Shown: piece after piece, positions 10,732 through 22,126 of the stretch
Layout of the letters: each line of letters opens with the position of its first letter
How positions within the stretch are numbered: position 1 is the first letter of the stretch
Made by a program: the position numbers and the translations under genes
The notes under the pieces: model-generated
Database searches by the model: none
Told to the model about the DNA's origin: nothing
Seen by the model: the letters and a program-made list of their open reading frames with translations, nothing else
NCBI GenBank assembly: GCA_030247885.1
Contig: JAPDRO010000016.1
Location: 620,001-684,000 of the forward strand
Origin: Taxawa tesnikishii (nom. ined.)
Lineage: Eukaryota > Ascomycota > Dothideomycetes > Dothideales
Direction of reading: 5' to 3'
DNA length: 64,000 nt

Positions 10732-13594
10732 TCACCCTTCTGCAAGGGCGTTTCGAGAACGAGGTCCGGTGAGCCTTTGGCGCCCTCTACTGTCCACCAC
10801 TCGAGTACAACATCGTTGGCCACGTTTGCTCCGCCCCTCAGCCGGCTGCGTCATTCCTTCCGAGTTCTTCGCCAGTGCCATTAGTGCACTTGCGCTGCCG
10901 TACTGCCCGTTGGCGCCACTATTCATGTGCTCACTGAAATGGCGCCAGGCGGCAGGCATGCCCATACTAGCCTGGGTCTGGGGATGCTGCTGTTGCGGCT
11001 GTTGACCTCCATCGGCATTCTGGGGCGGGTAGACAGACTGCGGCGGCGGCGGTGGCGGCGGTGAGCCAAAGGTGTGCAGGAAAGACTGTGCTTGCTGCTC
11101 GTGCTGAGAAAGTGGTTGACTGGTCGGTTGACGTGGGGTTTGGTGGTGGTGATGGGTAGGTAGAGAAGCGTTGTGGGCGGCGAGTTGGGCTTGCATGTCT
11201 GGCTTGATGTCTTCCTGGTATTGACTTTCGAACGGAAGAGCGTTTGATGGATATCCGGATGCAGGGTCGGGGTATGCAAAATGATTGGCTGAGGGGTACG
11301 AACCGGGCTGATGCTCCTCCGGGCCTATGTTATAGTTTGACCCAGTTGTGGCATCAGAAGTAGGGCCCTGCTGTCCCTGTGCTGACCCGTAGCCGTATGC
11401 AGCAATGTAGCCTTCCGGCGGAGGTCCTCCAGCAGTTGGGGATCTGGTGATGTTCGCCGAAGCTACAGCGGCCGAGGCCGTTTTCGCTGCAATGTGCCTG
11501 CTCAGGTTTCCAGTCGTGTCGGTGATAATTTGACGAAGAGCGTTCTGAAGTCGAGGACCATCTGTTACAAACGTCAGCTTTAGACCTTTAAAGTAGTGCT
11601 GGACAAACTTACCAAAAGACTGGCCGACGTCACCCATCACATCAAGCCATGCATCCATACTTCCTTTCAAATCGTTGAGGTCCGCGGATGTGATCTGGTC
11701 CTTCCTCTCTGAGAAAACGTAGATTGATGTGAAGATGGCCGCCAAGAATATGGTGGTATCCTGCAAAGTGCCGCCCAGGCTTCTTAATTGGCGCAAGCCA
11801 GACGCAATGTGCAACATCTTGATACCGGATTCCAGACAGATATCCAAACATCGGTTTATCGTTTCCGGACTCTGCGAGAGACAGACAGAGGGGTGGTGAA
11901 GGAGTAGTTGGAGTTGCTCTGCGCCAAGACCCAGATACAGGGCGAAAGCGCGATCCTCGGGTCTTATATGTGCCTGATCCTTCAGTTCTAATGGGATCGA
12001 CTCGAACCATATTTCGATCTCTTTATGGAGGCGGCGGACAGTGGCGTCGTACGGTTGTGTTGGTGTCCGAACAGGATAGACAAGTGTGTGTACTTGGATG
12101 GCTAAAGGAGCCCACTGAAAGCAGTAAATGCCAGCCCTGTATGAGCATTTCTGCCATTCAGTTGGGCCGTTGGGATACTCGTCGGGCAAGTAGTCGTCCA
12201 TCGGCTCAGGAATCTCCACGTCGATGTCTTCGAGATGGATGGTCATGGGTCGGCCAAGCTGCCTGCTAAGGTTGAAGTGGTACAAAGAAGACTCCACCAG
12301 ACTCTCTGCCTAATATCAATCTTGCGTGGGTCTTTCTCTACGTCCGACTTTGGCTGCCATGCCTTAATTGAGCGGTGTAAGCCGAGCTCGACAGCCAAGT
12401 TGATTGCGATGCTTGACATCATCCATCCCGGTCCAGGCTTCTCGAAATTTCTCATATGGAGACAGATTAGTGCGATGGCTTGCATGTTTTCCAACGAATG
12501 ACCGGCCATCAGCTCATGGAGGAAGCTCAGGGAGTATAGGTAGTGCTGGCTCCAGTCATGCTGGGTCTCGTTCCTCTTGGAAAATTGGAACATCATGATG
12601 GCCAGAATCATGTGCAACTGCACCGTCTCGGCTGCGCTGGGTTGGTAGCTTTGATCGTTGTGCAGGCGCTCAAACATGGCCATAAACGCGCGTTTGTCGA
12701 GAGTTGGACTGAAGGGGTGGATAGACTGGAAGAACCACTTGCAGTAGATTTTGGCGTTCTCGTACGGAGGCATCTCAGGTACAGCCTGCGATTGGCGGCC
12801 AAAGGCCACTTTGAGGAATGTCTCGTAAGAGGAAGGTGAGGCAGGATCGTCCGCAGGCAAATAATCGGCAAGGTCCAGGTCCATACCGAAAAGCGACATG
12901 GATGAACCTTTGATAGCACTTAACCGTTCGTTCCCAGAAGATACTCCGAGATAGTTATCTCCTTTGCAACCAGGCTTGAACTCCGGCAGGGCTGAGCTGG
13001 GGCCTCTGGGTCTCTCTAAAGGTACAGAGCTGTGCCTTTGCAAAGAGTCAGGTCCAGCTTGACCCATGCCCGGCGCGTCCCACATCTGGGTCCCATATGG
13101 CTGACCAGGCCAGCCCATCGCTCCTTGGTGCATGCCCGGCGGCATGAAAGGAGGTGGTATCATCGGTGGAGGTCTCGCTTCGATCCCATTCTCTTGACAT
13201 TGTGACCGAAGGTCGGCCACATATTGTCGTAGTGCCGCAACTTCGGTTTCCAGACTCTCCGTGTGGCCTCTGGTGGTCGCTCGACCAGTAATCCTATCCG
13301 TCGTCTTGCATTCTGTGTTGTTCTGCATACATGGCGAGCAGCCGCCTGGTCTCGCGTCGCATCTTATCTTGCGAACCTGTAATCGATCGTTAGTACGTGT
13401 CACTCGAGGCTAAAGATTGACCGCCACCGGCTCCCTCTTACCTTGCATCTGTCGCAAGCCTGTCCGGTACGCGAAGCTCCCGACAGCTTCTTCTTGACAG
13501 TGCCGGAGAAATCGCCAGGCTGATCGGTTCGTAAAAGCTTGTTGGCAGAAGGCGTCCCATCTGGCGGCGCGTCGCTCTGTCGTTTTGCTGGCAT
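10732..13594 (-). CDS. Zn(II)2Cys6 fungal transcription factor
   Basis: Exons about complement(13442..13594, 11613..13376, 10732..11561). The binuclear zinc cluster is split by intron 1: GQACDRCK joined to VRKIRCDARPGGCSPCMQNNTECKT, giving the six Cys, followed by a heptad-like coiled coil (LETEVAALRQYVADLR). A fungal_trans middle homology region spans roughly residues 230-560 (KWFFQSIHPFSPTLDKR, then RVWWSLL... GRPM). The C-terminal third is Pro/Gln/Ser-rich with a run of seven Pro. A 51 nt intron (11562..11612) is in frame and free of stops. Between WWS and GRPM (12260-12300) the frame moves back by one base, consistent with one lost base. Near 10800-10850 the original frame again looks more protein-like (NVANDVVLEWWTVEG) than the annotated tail, so the true C-terminus is uncertain. 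Target genes unknown. Confidence 0.87.
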
Positions 13595-14013
13595 CTTCCG
13601 TCTCTACTTTGTCAAAGGGAAGTACCGTGGGCGCGAGATGGAAGAAGCCGCGTACATAAACGGCGGAATCCGAGTGGTTCTCTGACTGACGCAGTTTGAG
13701 GAAGAGCCGCCAAGGAAAAGCCACACTCGTGTCCTCAGATCTGCTCCGACACTGAGGCGAGGCAACACGACCGTAGCATCAGAAGGCGAGCAGAGAAGGG
13801 CGACGCCGGTGAGCTGTACAAGAAGAGTGTTTCAGCACGGCGAAGGAGAGCCAGATTCGTTAAGGGGCCTTGGCATTTGTTGCAAGGCTTCAGATTTCTC
13901 CCCTCGCGAACATCACCAACAACTCAAGTGGATTGCTCATATTCTCTAAGGAAGGCTTTGCCACGTTCTGTACACGCTTGTTGCGACATTGAAGCACGTG
14001 TGATCCTGTGGAT
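13595..14013. promoter_or_regulatory. Divergent promoter region, Zn2Cys6 regulator / CGI121
   Basis: 419 bp between two divergent starts. No binding site can be named. Confidence 0.5.
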
Positions 14014-14713
14014 ATGGCCAGCCTAGAAACCGTCTGTCTTCCGCACCTCCCTGATCATCCTCTCTACGTCTGTCTATACAAGGAGGTCAAGAACGCCGCA
14101 TTTCTGAGGAAGCAACTACTGGAGGGTAATTCAGAGTTCGAGTATGCCTTTCTCGACGCTTCCACTGTACGTCGCTCCCGTTCAGTCTTGATTTTCCTAC
14201 TACGTGACTCACCGCGTCCAGATACTGTGTAGAAATCATGTACTGGCTGCATGCTTTCGCGCCATCAACGACTTTCTGAATAATCGGCTGAAAAGCCGCA
14301 ACGTGCATTCGGAGATTGTTTTCTCACTTTCTCCTAACAACAATGTACGCCTCAGAAGATAAACTCTCGACTCACAAGTATACTAATCTTTGTACCAGAT
14401 TGCAGAATCGTTTCGCAGATTCGGTATTGGGGATGACACGCACCATATCCTAGCCATCAAAGTCGGAGGCAAAGACTCTGTCACCGCTGACAGCGTTGAT
14501 CGTCACTTGGCGGAGAATGTTGAAGGGCAGCGAACCAAGTTCTCCGATGCTGCACTCGGTGAGGTGTCAGACATTCCTAAGATAAGGAAGATCTACAAGG
14601 CCACTGCACCTGCACTCCGTAAAGGTGCCACCAACGGATCTGCAAATCCATCATCTGGGCGCGAAGACTTGGAGTCTTTCGTTCTTGGAACCATGGCCTT
14701 GAAAGGATCTTGA
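14014..14713 (+). CDS. CGI121: CGI121/TPRKB subunit of the KEOPS/EKC complex
   Basis: Three exons: 14014..14166, 14222..14344, 14399..14713; 196 aa. Cgi121 binds tRNA and supports Bud32/Kae1 in t6A37 modification of ANN-decoding tRNAs, and is linked to telomere maintenance in yeast. Family blocks: [24 protein letters not shown], then after intron 1 [18 protein letters not shown] and [17 protein letters not shown], then after intron 2 [22 protein letters not shown]. Length is normal for the family in moulds. The first ATG (14014) is used; an in-frame GTG lies two codons upstream. Frame intact. Divergent from the Zn2Cys6 gene. Confidence 0.93.
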
Positions 14714-15592
14714 ATGGGGACAATCTTACACCTGCCGCTCGTGCTGGATTCACAACGCTGTGCAAACAGTTCTCCAAAGAAAAGAGAGTCATAGGACTCC
14801 CAAAGAGGCTCAGCCTACTCGCTTCTGACTATGAAGCATCAGGACTTCAAACGAGGTTGCCAAGCAGAATCATGATCCACCATAATCAGGCGCGTGTGAC
14901 TCGAGCCTGGAAAGGCATTCAACACTGCCAGTGTTCAACCAACACTTCTAACAGAACCTTTGCCAAGCCTGGCTCGTGGCCCTTCTCTCGCTGTTCCTCT
15001 TTGTCGGGACAACAAGAGCAACTCGATTTGCGCCGCCTGGTTTGCCGCTTTGTTTGTCTCACAACAAACGGCTGTCAGCCTCATACAACGAGATATACAT
15101 GTAAGCCAGCTGACAAAGGCCTGGAGTTCAGACAGTGAACCGCTAGGATTGGGGTTAGGAGCGTTCGTAGAAAAACATCATTCATAGGATTCACGATGAC
15201 AGTTATTAGGCATGAGCCTAGATGTGACTTTCTGACCGTTGTGTTATCACGCACGGCCGACGAAAGCGTCATGTTTTGGCTGTTTTTCTATCCAGAAGTC
15301 TTCGATAGAAGCCGTTCTGAAGAGGGACTACTGGCGGGAGTTTGATAATCAGCTATCGCGCAACCTAAACACATGTGTCTCCCCGGTGCCGGCACGGGTG
15401 GTTCACATGCAGTCAGTCATGCGTCTGGTTACTCGCCGTTTGACGACGCACACAACTAGCGCAAGGCAAGTGACAAAGGCAAGATGAAGCGGGTGCCTCG
15501 CTCAGTCCAGGCTTCGGAACATCAAACGTCCTTCATCTCCGGGCCAAGCTTTGTCAAGCTTCCTTGGCATGCTTGTATGAAATAGCGCTCGG
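14714..15592. other. Gene-poor stretch
   Basis: Contains a plus-strand open frame (about 14713-15138, ATG at 14713) with no recognisable motif, overlapping the CGI121 stop. No repeat, RNA gene or transposon terminus seen. Confidence 0.4.
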
Positions 15593-15975
15593 CTAGCTCG
15601 CGGAGGGACTCGTCATCTCCTTTTCCATCCAATAGTGAGTCATTAGGGCATTGATCACGCGTCGTTGCATCACGTTGCTGCTGTAGAATGCTGCGAGGGC
15701 AGTCCAAAATGACCTGTCAGAGTTCTAGAGAAGGAGATGTTCGGTGTTCAGGGCGCATACGGGTTATGGAATTTGACTGGAATGTTTAGACATCGGACAG
15801 GGGAGCCGTGCATATCGGGAAAGTCGGGACGGGCGGGGAGTATTCGGAGTGCAACATTGGCCACAGCACGCTTGAAAAACCGCTTCTCGAGCCGCGTACA
15901 GCCTACGTACGCCTTCCTTGGCCTTGGATCGCGGACTAGTTGGGACAACGCTTGGTAGAGAGCAGCCATCAGCAT
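15593..15975 (-). CDS. Tentative small two-exon gene, unrecognised
   Basis: Complement(15761..15975, 15593..15713) would encode 111 aa with a 47 nt intron (GTATGC donor, CTCTGAC branch-like element just before CAG). The text looks protein-like (AALYQALSQLVRDPRPRKAYVG, CLNIPVKFHNP joined to SFWTALAAFYSS, RRVINALMTHYW). A second minus-strand frame over the same exon 1 is equally open (RSKAKEGVRRLYAAREAVF), so the choice of frame is not certain. No family recognised, no neighbour clue. It may be part of a larger or decayed gene. Confidence 0.3.
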
Positions 15976-16583
15976 TCCTCATCTCAACTCCCTAGTGTGC
16001 GAGTAGCCGACAGCAAATGCGTGGTGCAGAAACTGCCAGTTGCACAGTGTACCCCTAATATACTGACAGCTCCCGTGTCCGGTTTTGGCTTTCGATAAAG
16101 AGTCTCCGTATATTGCAGCTGTTCAATCTCACCGTCAGCAGTGCATATGCAGCGTGCCGCCCTTTATCGGTACCACAACAGATTGCCCTGCCGCGCAACA
16201 CGGCCCTACTACGCCTACTTTTCGATTCAGCATCCCTGCTAGTCTCTTCCTTGTGCTGAATAGTTCCTGTCACGGCCCTGTGAGCTTACGCACGCATTGT
16301 TTCCGACCCCTTGAACGTCCGACGCAATCGCCCCACTGCAAAGCTTGTCCCTCCAACTGGAGAAAGTTTGGGAAACGGCTCACGCGACAACGACTTCGTC
16401 GCCCTCTGCGCCTCTGTGGATCCAAAGCAGACAGATCTTCTTCTCTCCGCGGCGCTAGCTGCCCTCTCCACCTCCCGTCTTCCCTCTAATAATCCAGAGG
16501 AGTCCCTTGCCCTTAGAGCATGCTCGTATAGCTTTTCGCCATCGCTACATTCTTTCAACGGAACGGAACTGAACTTATCAGCA
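15976..16583. other. Upstream region of the LicD-family gene
   Basis: No supported gene. Open frames on both strands across 16085-16580 overlap one another and show no motif. Confidence 0.45.
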
Positions 16584-17679
16584 ATGCATCTCTCTACAAC
16601 GCTGGCCTTGGCGTTTGGAGTGCTATCCACGGTCTTGGATACTGTTTCGGCCTTGGCAATAAACACTCCCTCGGTACAGAAAAGAGACGCAGACTTTCTC
16701 AGCGTACGGACGAGATTATCAAAAGACCATAGTGGTAAGAAAGGCGACCCTAAAGACAAGTACTTCCACGAATCTACGTAAGTTTTTCCCTTTAACAGTA
16801 CTACTACAGCGTCTCATGCCATCAACAGATTCCACCCACACTATGATGGCCGGTTTGCAGAAAAGCCTCTCTCATACGATGAGAGGCGAACACACCTCAC
16901 AGCCCTGATGCAGACGTATCTTTCGACAATGAACGACATCGGCGCCGAGACCTGGATCATGCACGGTAGTTTGCTCGGCTGGTGGTGGAACCGCAGGATC
17001 ATGCCTTGGGATTCCGACGTCGACGTTCAGATGTCCGAGAAGTCTATGGAGCATCTTGCCAACTATTACAACATGACCGTGCACCACTACAAGCTGCCCG
17101 GACTCCCTGACGGACGCGATTACATGCTGGAGATCAACCCTCACTGGTCGAACAGCAGCACTGCAGACAAGCTCAATGTGATCGATGCCCGGTGGATCGA
17201 TACGGAATCAGGACTCTTCATCGACATTACAACACTTCGACGAAATGAGACAGCGGAGAAGCTAGGCATCAAGGGCGCCATGATGTGCAAGGACCGGCAC
17301 CACTACAATTTCGACGACGTCTTCCCCTTGCGTGAGTCGCTCTTCGAGGACACGCCAGTCAAGGTTCCCTACGCATATTCCGAGCTGCTCATCGAGGAGT
17401 ACGGCGCCAAGGCACTGGTCCAGAAGGACTTCGAGAACCACCACTTTGACCAAGAAAAGATGGAGTGGATTCCACTGAGGTGTGTTTGGACCCCATTTAC
17501 GCCTTCGGTCGATCAAGGCAAGGCGCTAACGAGAAAACACGTGCAGGAAAACACAACCTCGACCTCTCATCAACGGAGGCAAGGGAACACAGAACCGGCC
17601 AAATCCTAAGACGATGCCGACGATAAGCAAGAGTAGCGACCACAATTTTACAATCACGCCACCGGAAGACAACCAATAG
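16584..17679 (+). CDS. Secreted LicD-family protein (phosphotransferase-like)
   Basis: Three exons: 16584..16777, 16829..17479, 17547..17679; 325 aa. Residues 1-25 form a signal peptide (hydrophobic core LSTTLALAFGVLSTVLDTV, then SALA), so the protein enters the secretory path. The LicD/fukutin-like nucleotidyltransferase core is clear: MHGSLLGWWWNRRIMPWDSDVDVQM (the glycine loop followed by the D-x-D-x-D metal site), DARWIDTESGLFIDITTL, and DVFPLRESLFEDTPVKVPY. Fungal relatives are grouped with Mnn4-type mannosylphosphate transfer regulators; phosphodiester addition to glycans is a family inference. The C-terminus after intron 2 is short, basic and disordered (RKTQPRPLINGGKG). No transmembrane anchor is visible beyond the signal. 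Frame intact. Confidence 0.9.
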
Positions 17680-20110
17680 TCGTAACGGAACTGGTCCGCT
17701 GTAGCCTCTTGCCCAAGCGCAGCCACAATCTCAACCCGTGGCGCAGCTTCCGAGCTGCGTCCTGTCGGAGAAAACAACAGGCTCATGTACATTTGTTCAC
17801 CATGTTTCTGCAGCTTTTAAGCGTGGCGTTCTATTGGGGGATGGGAATTACCAATTTCAGCATTGTGCTAAACGAAGCGATGCATGTGGGGGATGGCGTA
17901 AGGGAAAGAGCGTTGTCCGTATTTGGATTGGGGATACCAACACCGCAGCAAGCAGTTGACGAAATCGGATAGACGTATGATTGAACACACGTACGACCCA
18001 GGTTCCGCGCTGTTGCCTGCGTGCCACGTCTCACACTGCCTCTCATGCCAGGCCGACATCGCTAACGTACAAACGAGCTGTATGGTCAGCCGCTAACAGT
18101 GACATACCAGTGACGACGACGCAGAACAGCAGCGCGACTTGTCAGCAAAACACGGACGCCTTTTCAGCCCAGTCCAGAACCCCGGCGAGCTTGTGGTTGG
18201 GCCGTGCCTTATCTAGAGACAATGTCTTGCGGCTCCGCAGATGCCGTCAAGGAAACACCTTGGAAGCACGGAGGTTTTCCATCCAGAAGCAGGGCCCATG
18301 TCCCGCGTCGCAAGGCAAGGCAAGGCGCACGCAATGTAATGCAGTAGCGCGTGAGATGAGCCGTCCCGCGGGAGGATATTTTCAAGCTTTCGGCAGGAGC
18401 AGGATGTGCCGAGAACATCACATGTTCCTGGGCCGACGTCGATATGGGTTTGTTCGAGACACGCGAGAAAGGAGTCTAGACGGGCGGTATCTGTCGGAAG
18501 CAGGATCCACGGACCTTTCCTTTGGGATGGGAGATGGTTTTGGTAGCAGTAGTGCTATTCTGAGGCTTTCCGGTGGCTTTGACGGGCTCTATGGTGTTAT
18601 GGAGCGCAATCCGAGCGCACGGGAGTATGAGAATAGCCTTTTGGCGGTCAAAGGCTGCACAGTACAGTGGCTGTATAGTGCCACCATACACCTGCGGCTC
18701 GCGTAACCTGACGGGTCGCTTACAGGGTTGTGCCGTGTGTGTGTTGTGCTGCTGTCAAAGAGCAGGGCCAAAGTATCTGCAGGTCACTTTCTAGATGCAG
18801 ATCTTCCCCACGTGTCGGCAGCGTGCGGAGCTGCCTGGCGACGGAAAAGAGTTGAGGTTCTGAGAATGACACGGACTTTTCGATAGCTCTTGCGCAACGA
18901 GTGCAGCCTTTCGGACATGTCCCTCGCATTGTCCGTAGCTTGCTCCAGCCATTGCTCAAGTGCGATGTGGAGCTGGAAAAGCAGTGGCGAAGCCAGTCCA
19001 GTTCTCTCCGTCTGTACGCGTCCGAGCTCTTCAAGCGCTGCTCCTAGCCGCGGAGCGGAGTTGCACCAATCAAGAGTTGGCCGAAGCGTGACATGAAACG
19101 CTTGCTTCACCTTTGCCCCATCGCCCTTCACTCCTCTCTTCACTCTACTTGTAACAGAGCAACCTCTCACCAAGCGCCGTTACCAGTAATGCACCTGGCT
19201 ACGGTTCCGACTGCCGCTGCCGTTCTTTGTAGCCCAAGAAGCGTTTCACCTCGACAAGGAACGAGCCTCCTTCACCCTACAAACCCCAAATTGCGCTTCT
19301 TATGTGCTTCTGGTATTTCTGGGTATCCTGGCAGAAGACCTCTTCTAGACCAGCAACCTGTGTGCCGGTTGGCTGCGCACAAGGCTGTACTGTCCTTCGC
19401 CGTAACATATTCGATGCGGCTCTGAAGTCCAGCTCACGTCGTCGCCACCAGTCGACACTGCGGCCAGATGGCCATCGGACGCCCGCAATAGATCTGTGGC
19501 ACAGAAACATCCTTTTCGACATGGGTAACAGCCTACCGAATTTCCCGCAACCTGCGCGCGCGTGGAGACTCAGTCTCGCCCATCCATTTCAAGTATCCTT
19601 CATTGGCTGCAACGCACTTCTTCCAGAGCTCAGTTCTACTCTTGACTCATTCTCTGGCGCACCAGAACAAACATCACGTGGTCGCGTAGCTCTGAATAAC
19701 ATCCAGCTAAGTCCCAGGTCCCAGTGACAATAGCATTCATCACCCTTCTTTGTGCGCTGCGTGCCTATTTTTTCTTTGAGAGGTCACGTTCACCTGGCGA
19801 CAATGCTATTGATGTGTTATTGATTACATTGTTTTGACTATCAAAAAGTTCTTTGTCTTGCGCGATCACCTTCTTCTCCCACCAACTGTCACTATCACGA
19901 TCCATTTATCTACGTTCTCAGACGGGCAGGACCCATAGATTTCTTCCCACTTCTGAATCCCTCTGAGAGGATCACTTTCCAGCGCGAGACGCCCAAGTGA
20001 TACTTGCTCTACGAACGCCTCAACTACACACTGTACAGAAGATCTTGCAGGTCAAGATATCACTCAACACACTCTACACAATCACAAGCGCATCCTCTCC
20101 AACAACCAGG
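17680..20110. other. Longest gene-poor stretch of the window (2.4 kb)
   Basis: Long open frames exist (plus 17981-18706, minus 18784-19173) but both begin with TTG, show no motif and no clear splice partners. No terminal repeats, microsatellite or RNA gene noticed. The last 150 bases are the leader of the downstream secreted-protein gene. Confidence 0.4.
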
Positions 20111-21516
20111 ATGTCTCCCATCATCTCAAGCGCTATCCTCCTTGGCCTCCTGGGCCAGGCCACCGCCCACAGTTGGCTCGAACAACTCCAGGTCATCTCC
20201 TCCAGCGGCGATTTCATCGGAGACTACGGCTACCCTCGTGGCTACGTAGCCCGCACCGATCCCGGATTCAACGGGGACTCCGTGGACTACCTTCTCCCAG
20301 CTCTCGCCTCTAGTCGCACGCGCATCGACAACTCAGATCTTCTCTGCCACCCCGCGCAACGCACGCAGAACCAGACCCAGCAGTATCCGCGTCTTCAGGC
20401 TTCTTCAGGCGACTATGTCACGATGAAGTACCTTGAGAACGGCCACGTCACTCTCCCGCAGAACCAGAAGGGCAAGCCCAAGGAAGGCGGTACTGTCTTC
20501 ATCTACGGCACGACCAAGCCCAGCGACACAGAGAAGATCGCTGATGTTCTGGAATGGACCAAGGACGGCAGTGGCGGCAACAAGAAGGGCTTCCTCATTT
20601 CCGCCCAGAACTTCGATGACGGTCGTTGCCACCAAATCAACGGCGGTCAGATCTCGCAACAGCGGCAGCAGCAATTCCCTGACCGCGTGCCCGGCCAACG
20701 AACCTCTAACGTCGAGCAATGGTGCGAGTCCAACATCCAGATCCCGGAGTCAGCGAAGACCGACGAGACGTTGGCGCTCTACTGGGTCTGGCAGTGGCCG
20801 ACCGAGGCTGGTGCTGATCCAACCTATCCAACAGGCAAGGACGAGTACTACACCACCTGCTCCGACGTGGACATTGTCGCCGGACCGATCAAGGACACCA
20901 AGCCCGTACACACTCTGGGCCAACAGGATCCGCAGACGACGGCATGCTCCGACTTCAAGGACCGCACCGCGCTGACCACATCGCCTGTCGTCACACTTGC
21001 AGGCGGCAGGGCGACGGCTTCCTACGGCGGCTCTTCCGCTGCCGCAACCAGCGCAAGCCGCAAGCCTGCCGCTTCCTCTCCGAACGGTGTTCAAGGTTCG
21101 TCCTCCTCCGCCAGCTTCTCTCCCATCCCAACCACCGCCCCCGCCCCCGCCCAGATCCCTTCCCTTACCTCATCCTACCTCTCGCTCACACTCATCTCCC
21201 TCTCCTCGTCTTCCTCCTCCTTCGCCCCCACCTCACTAACCACCTCAGCAGCCGACTCAGCACCCACCACCACCGCGGCCGTCTCGCAGCCAGCAACCGT
21301 TACCATCACCGACATGGTAACCGTGACCTCCCGCCCACGGCGACGCAGTTCATGTTCCTGACACAGACGATCCCGACGCCCTCGGGCTTCAGAGCACCTC
21401 CTGCTGCTGCTGCTGCGGCGGCGGCGGCGGCGGCGGTCGTCGGCGGCAACGGCGTCGTGGGCGAACACGTCAGAAGGCACATCGAGAACCGTCACGGTGC
21501 CAAGTTCCGCTTCTAG
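20111..21516 (+). CDS. Secreted protein with N-terminal His, possible LPMO-like copper site (DUF7492-type)
   Basis: About 468 aa, no intron needed. Signal peptide residues 1-18 (IISSAILLGLLGQATA) ends so that mature residue 1 would be His (HSWLEQLQVISSSGDF). Conserved-looking blocks: YGYPRGYVARTDPGFNGDSV, DLLCHPAQRTQ, YLENGHVTLPQNQKGKP, GTVFIYGTTKP, DDGRCHQIN, TLALYWVWQWPTEAG. A mature N-terminal His plus an internal His in a GH(V/T) strand and an aromatic YWVWQW strand are what a copper histidine brace looks like, but activity is inference. I associate this family with DUF7492, from memory. A Ser/Thr/Ala/Pro-rich linker (from ~residue 300) includes a poly-Ala run. Near 21330-21345 the frame must step back one base to reach the tail TATQFMFLTQTIP ... 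RRHIENRHGAKFRF; otherwise it stops at 21361. Confidence 0.8.
21401..21440 (+). repeat. Trinucleotide (GCN) run coding poly-Ala
   Basis: GCTGCTGCTGCGGCGGCG-type run; codes about eleven Ala in the tail frame of the secreted protein. Confidence 0.8.
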
Positions 21517-22126
21517 AAAGGTCTGCTGCGGATATTTCCTGCTGGATTTTTTCCAACTCGGGGCGTTTGGATTTTGGATAGCGGCAGGATTTGGACCACA
21601 TTTTTTTCCTGGGAGCGATGTGACTGCGATGACAAGGGAACGATATGCACATGGAGGAGGGGAGTTTTTTTCTTTTCGGGGTGGCATTTCCTGGTGAATC
21701 TTTCGATGCAGTGGCTGTGCCTCTGCTTCGTTTCCTGTTTTTTATCATCGGATTTTTGGACTTGGGACTTGCATCAGATACCCCTCGCCTTCTTCTACTG
21801 GATTAGATCTTGTTGCGCAATGCAATCTGGACCGTCACTTGAATGACTTCCCGCTTCTAAATAACATCTCCTACTGCTGTCATCATTTCCGTGCCTGATG
21901 CGCGGAGCAATAGTGTCTACGACTCCTTAGTTTTGAAGGGGCTTTCTCTCTCTCGTGGTCTTTTCTTGTTCTACAGTGTTTTCCCCTAATGGCTAAGCAA
22001 CTGAAGTGTCCACGCACCCTCTGAAAGTCGTGCTTTGCCCATGCCCTCTAGGCTGCGCCGGAACGCCTAAGCTATGCGTGACTGCTTGTATTACACGTGA
22101 CCCTGATTTCCCGAAGCGTGCCTGCA
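21517..22126. other. Intergenic between convergent genes
   Basis: 3' flanks of the secreted protein (+) and RPN11 (-). T-rich; no feature. Confidence 0.55.

Noticed and set aside
17526-17792. Minus-strand frame with a hydrophobic span
   Set aside because: Antisense to the last exon of the LicD-family gene, whose splicing is well supported.
17981-18706. 242-codon plus-strand open frame in the gene-poor gap
   Set aside because: Starts with TTG, composition looks random, no motif, no clear intron neighbours.
18784-19173. Helical-looking minus-strand frame
   Set aside because: No ATG near the start, no recognised family, no splice site that extends it.
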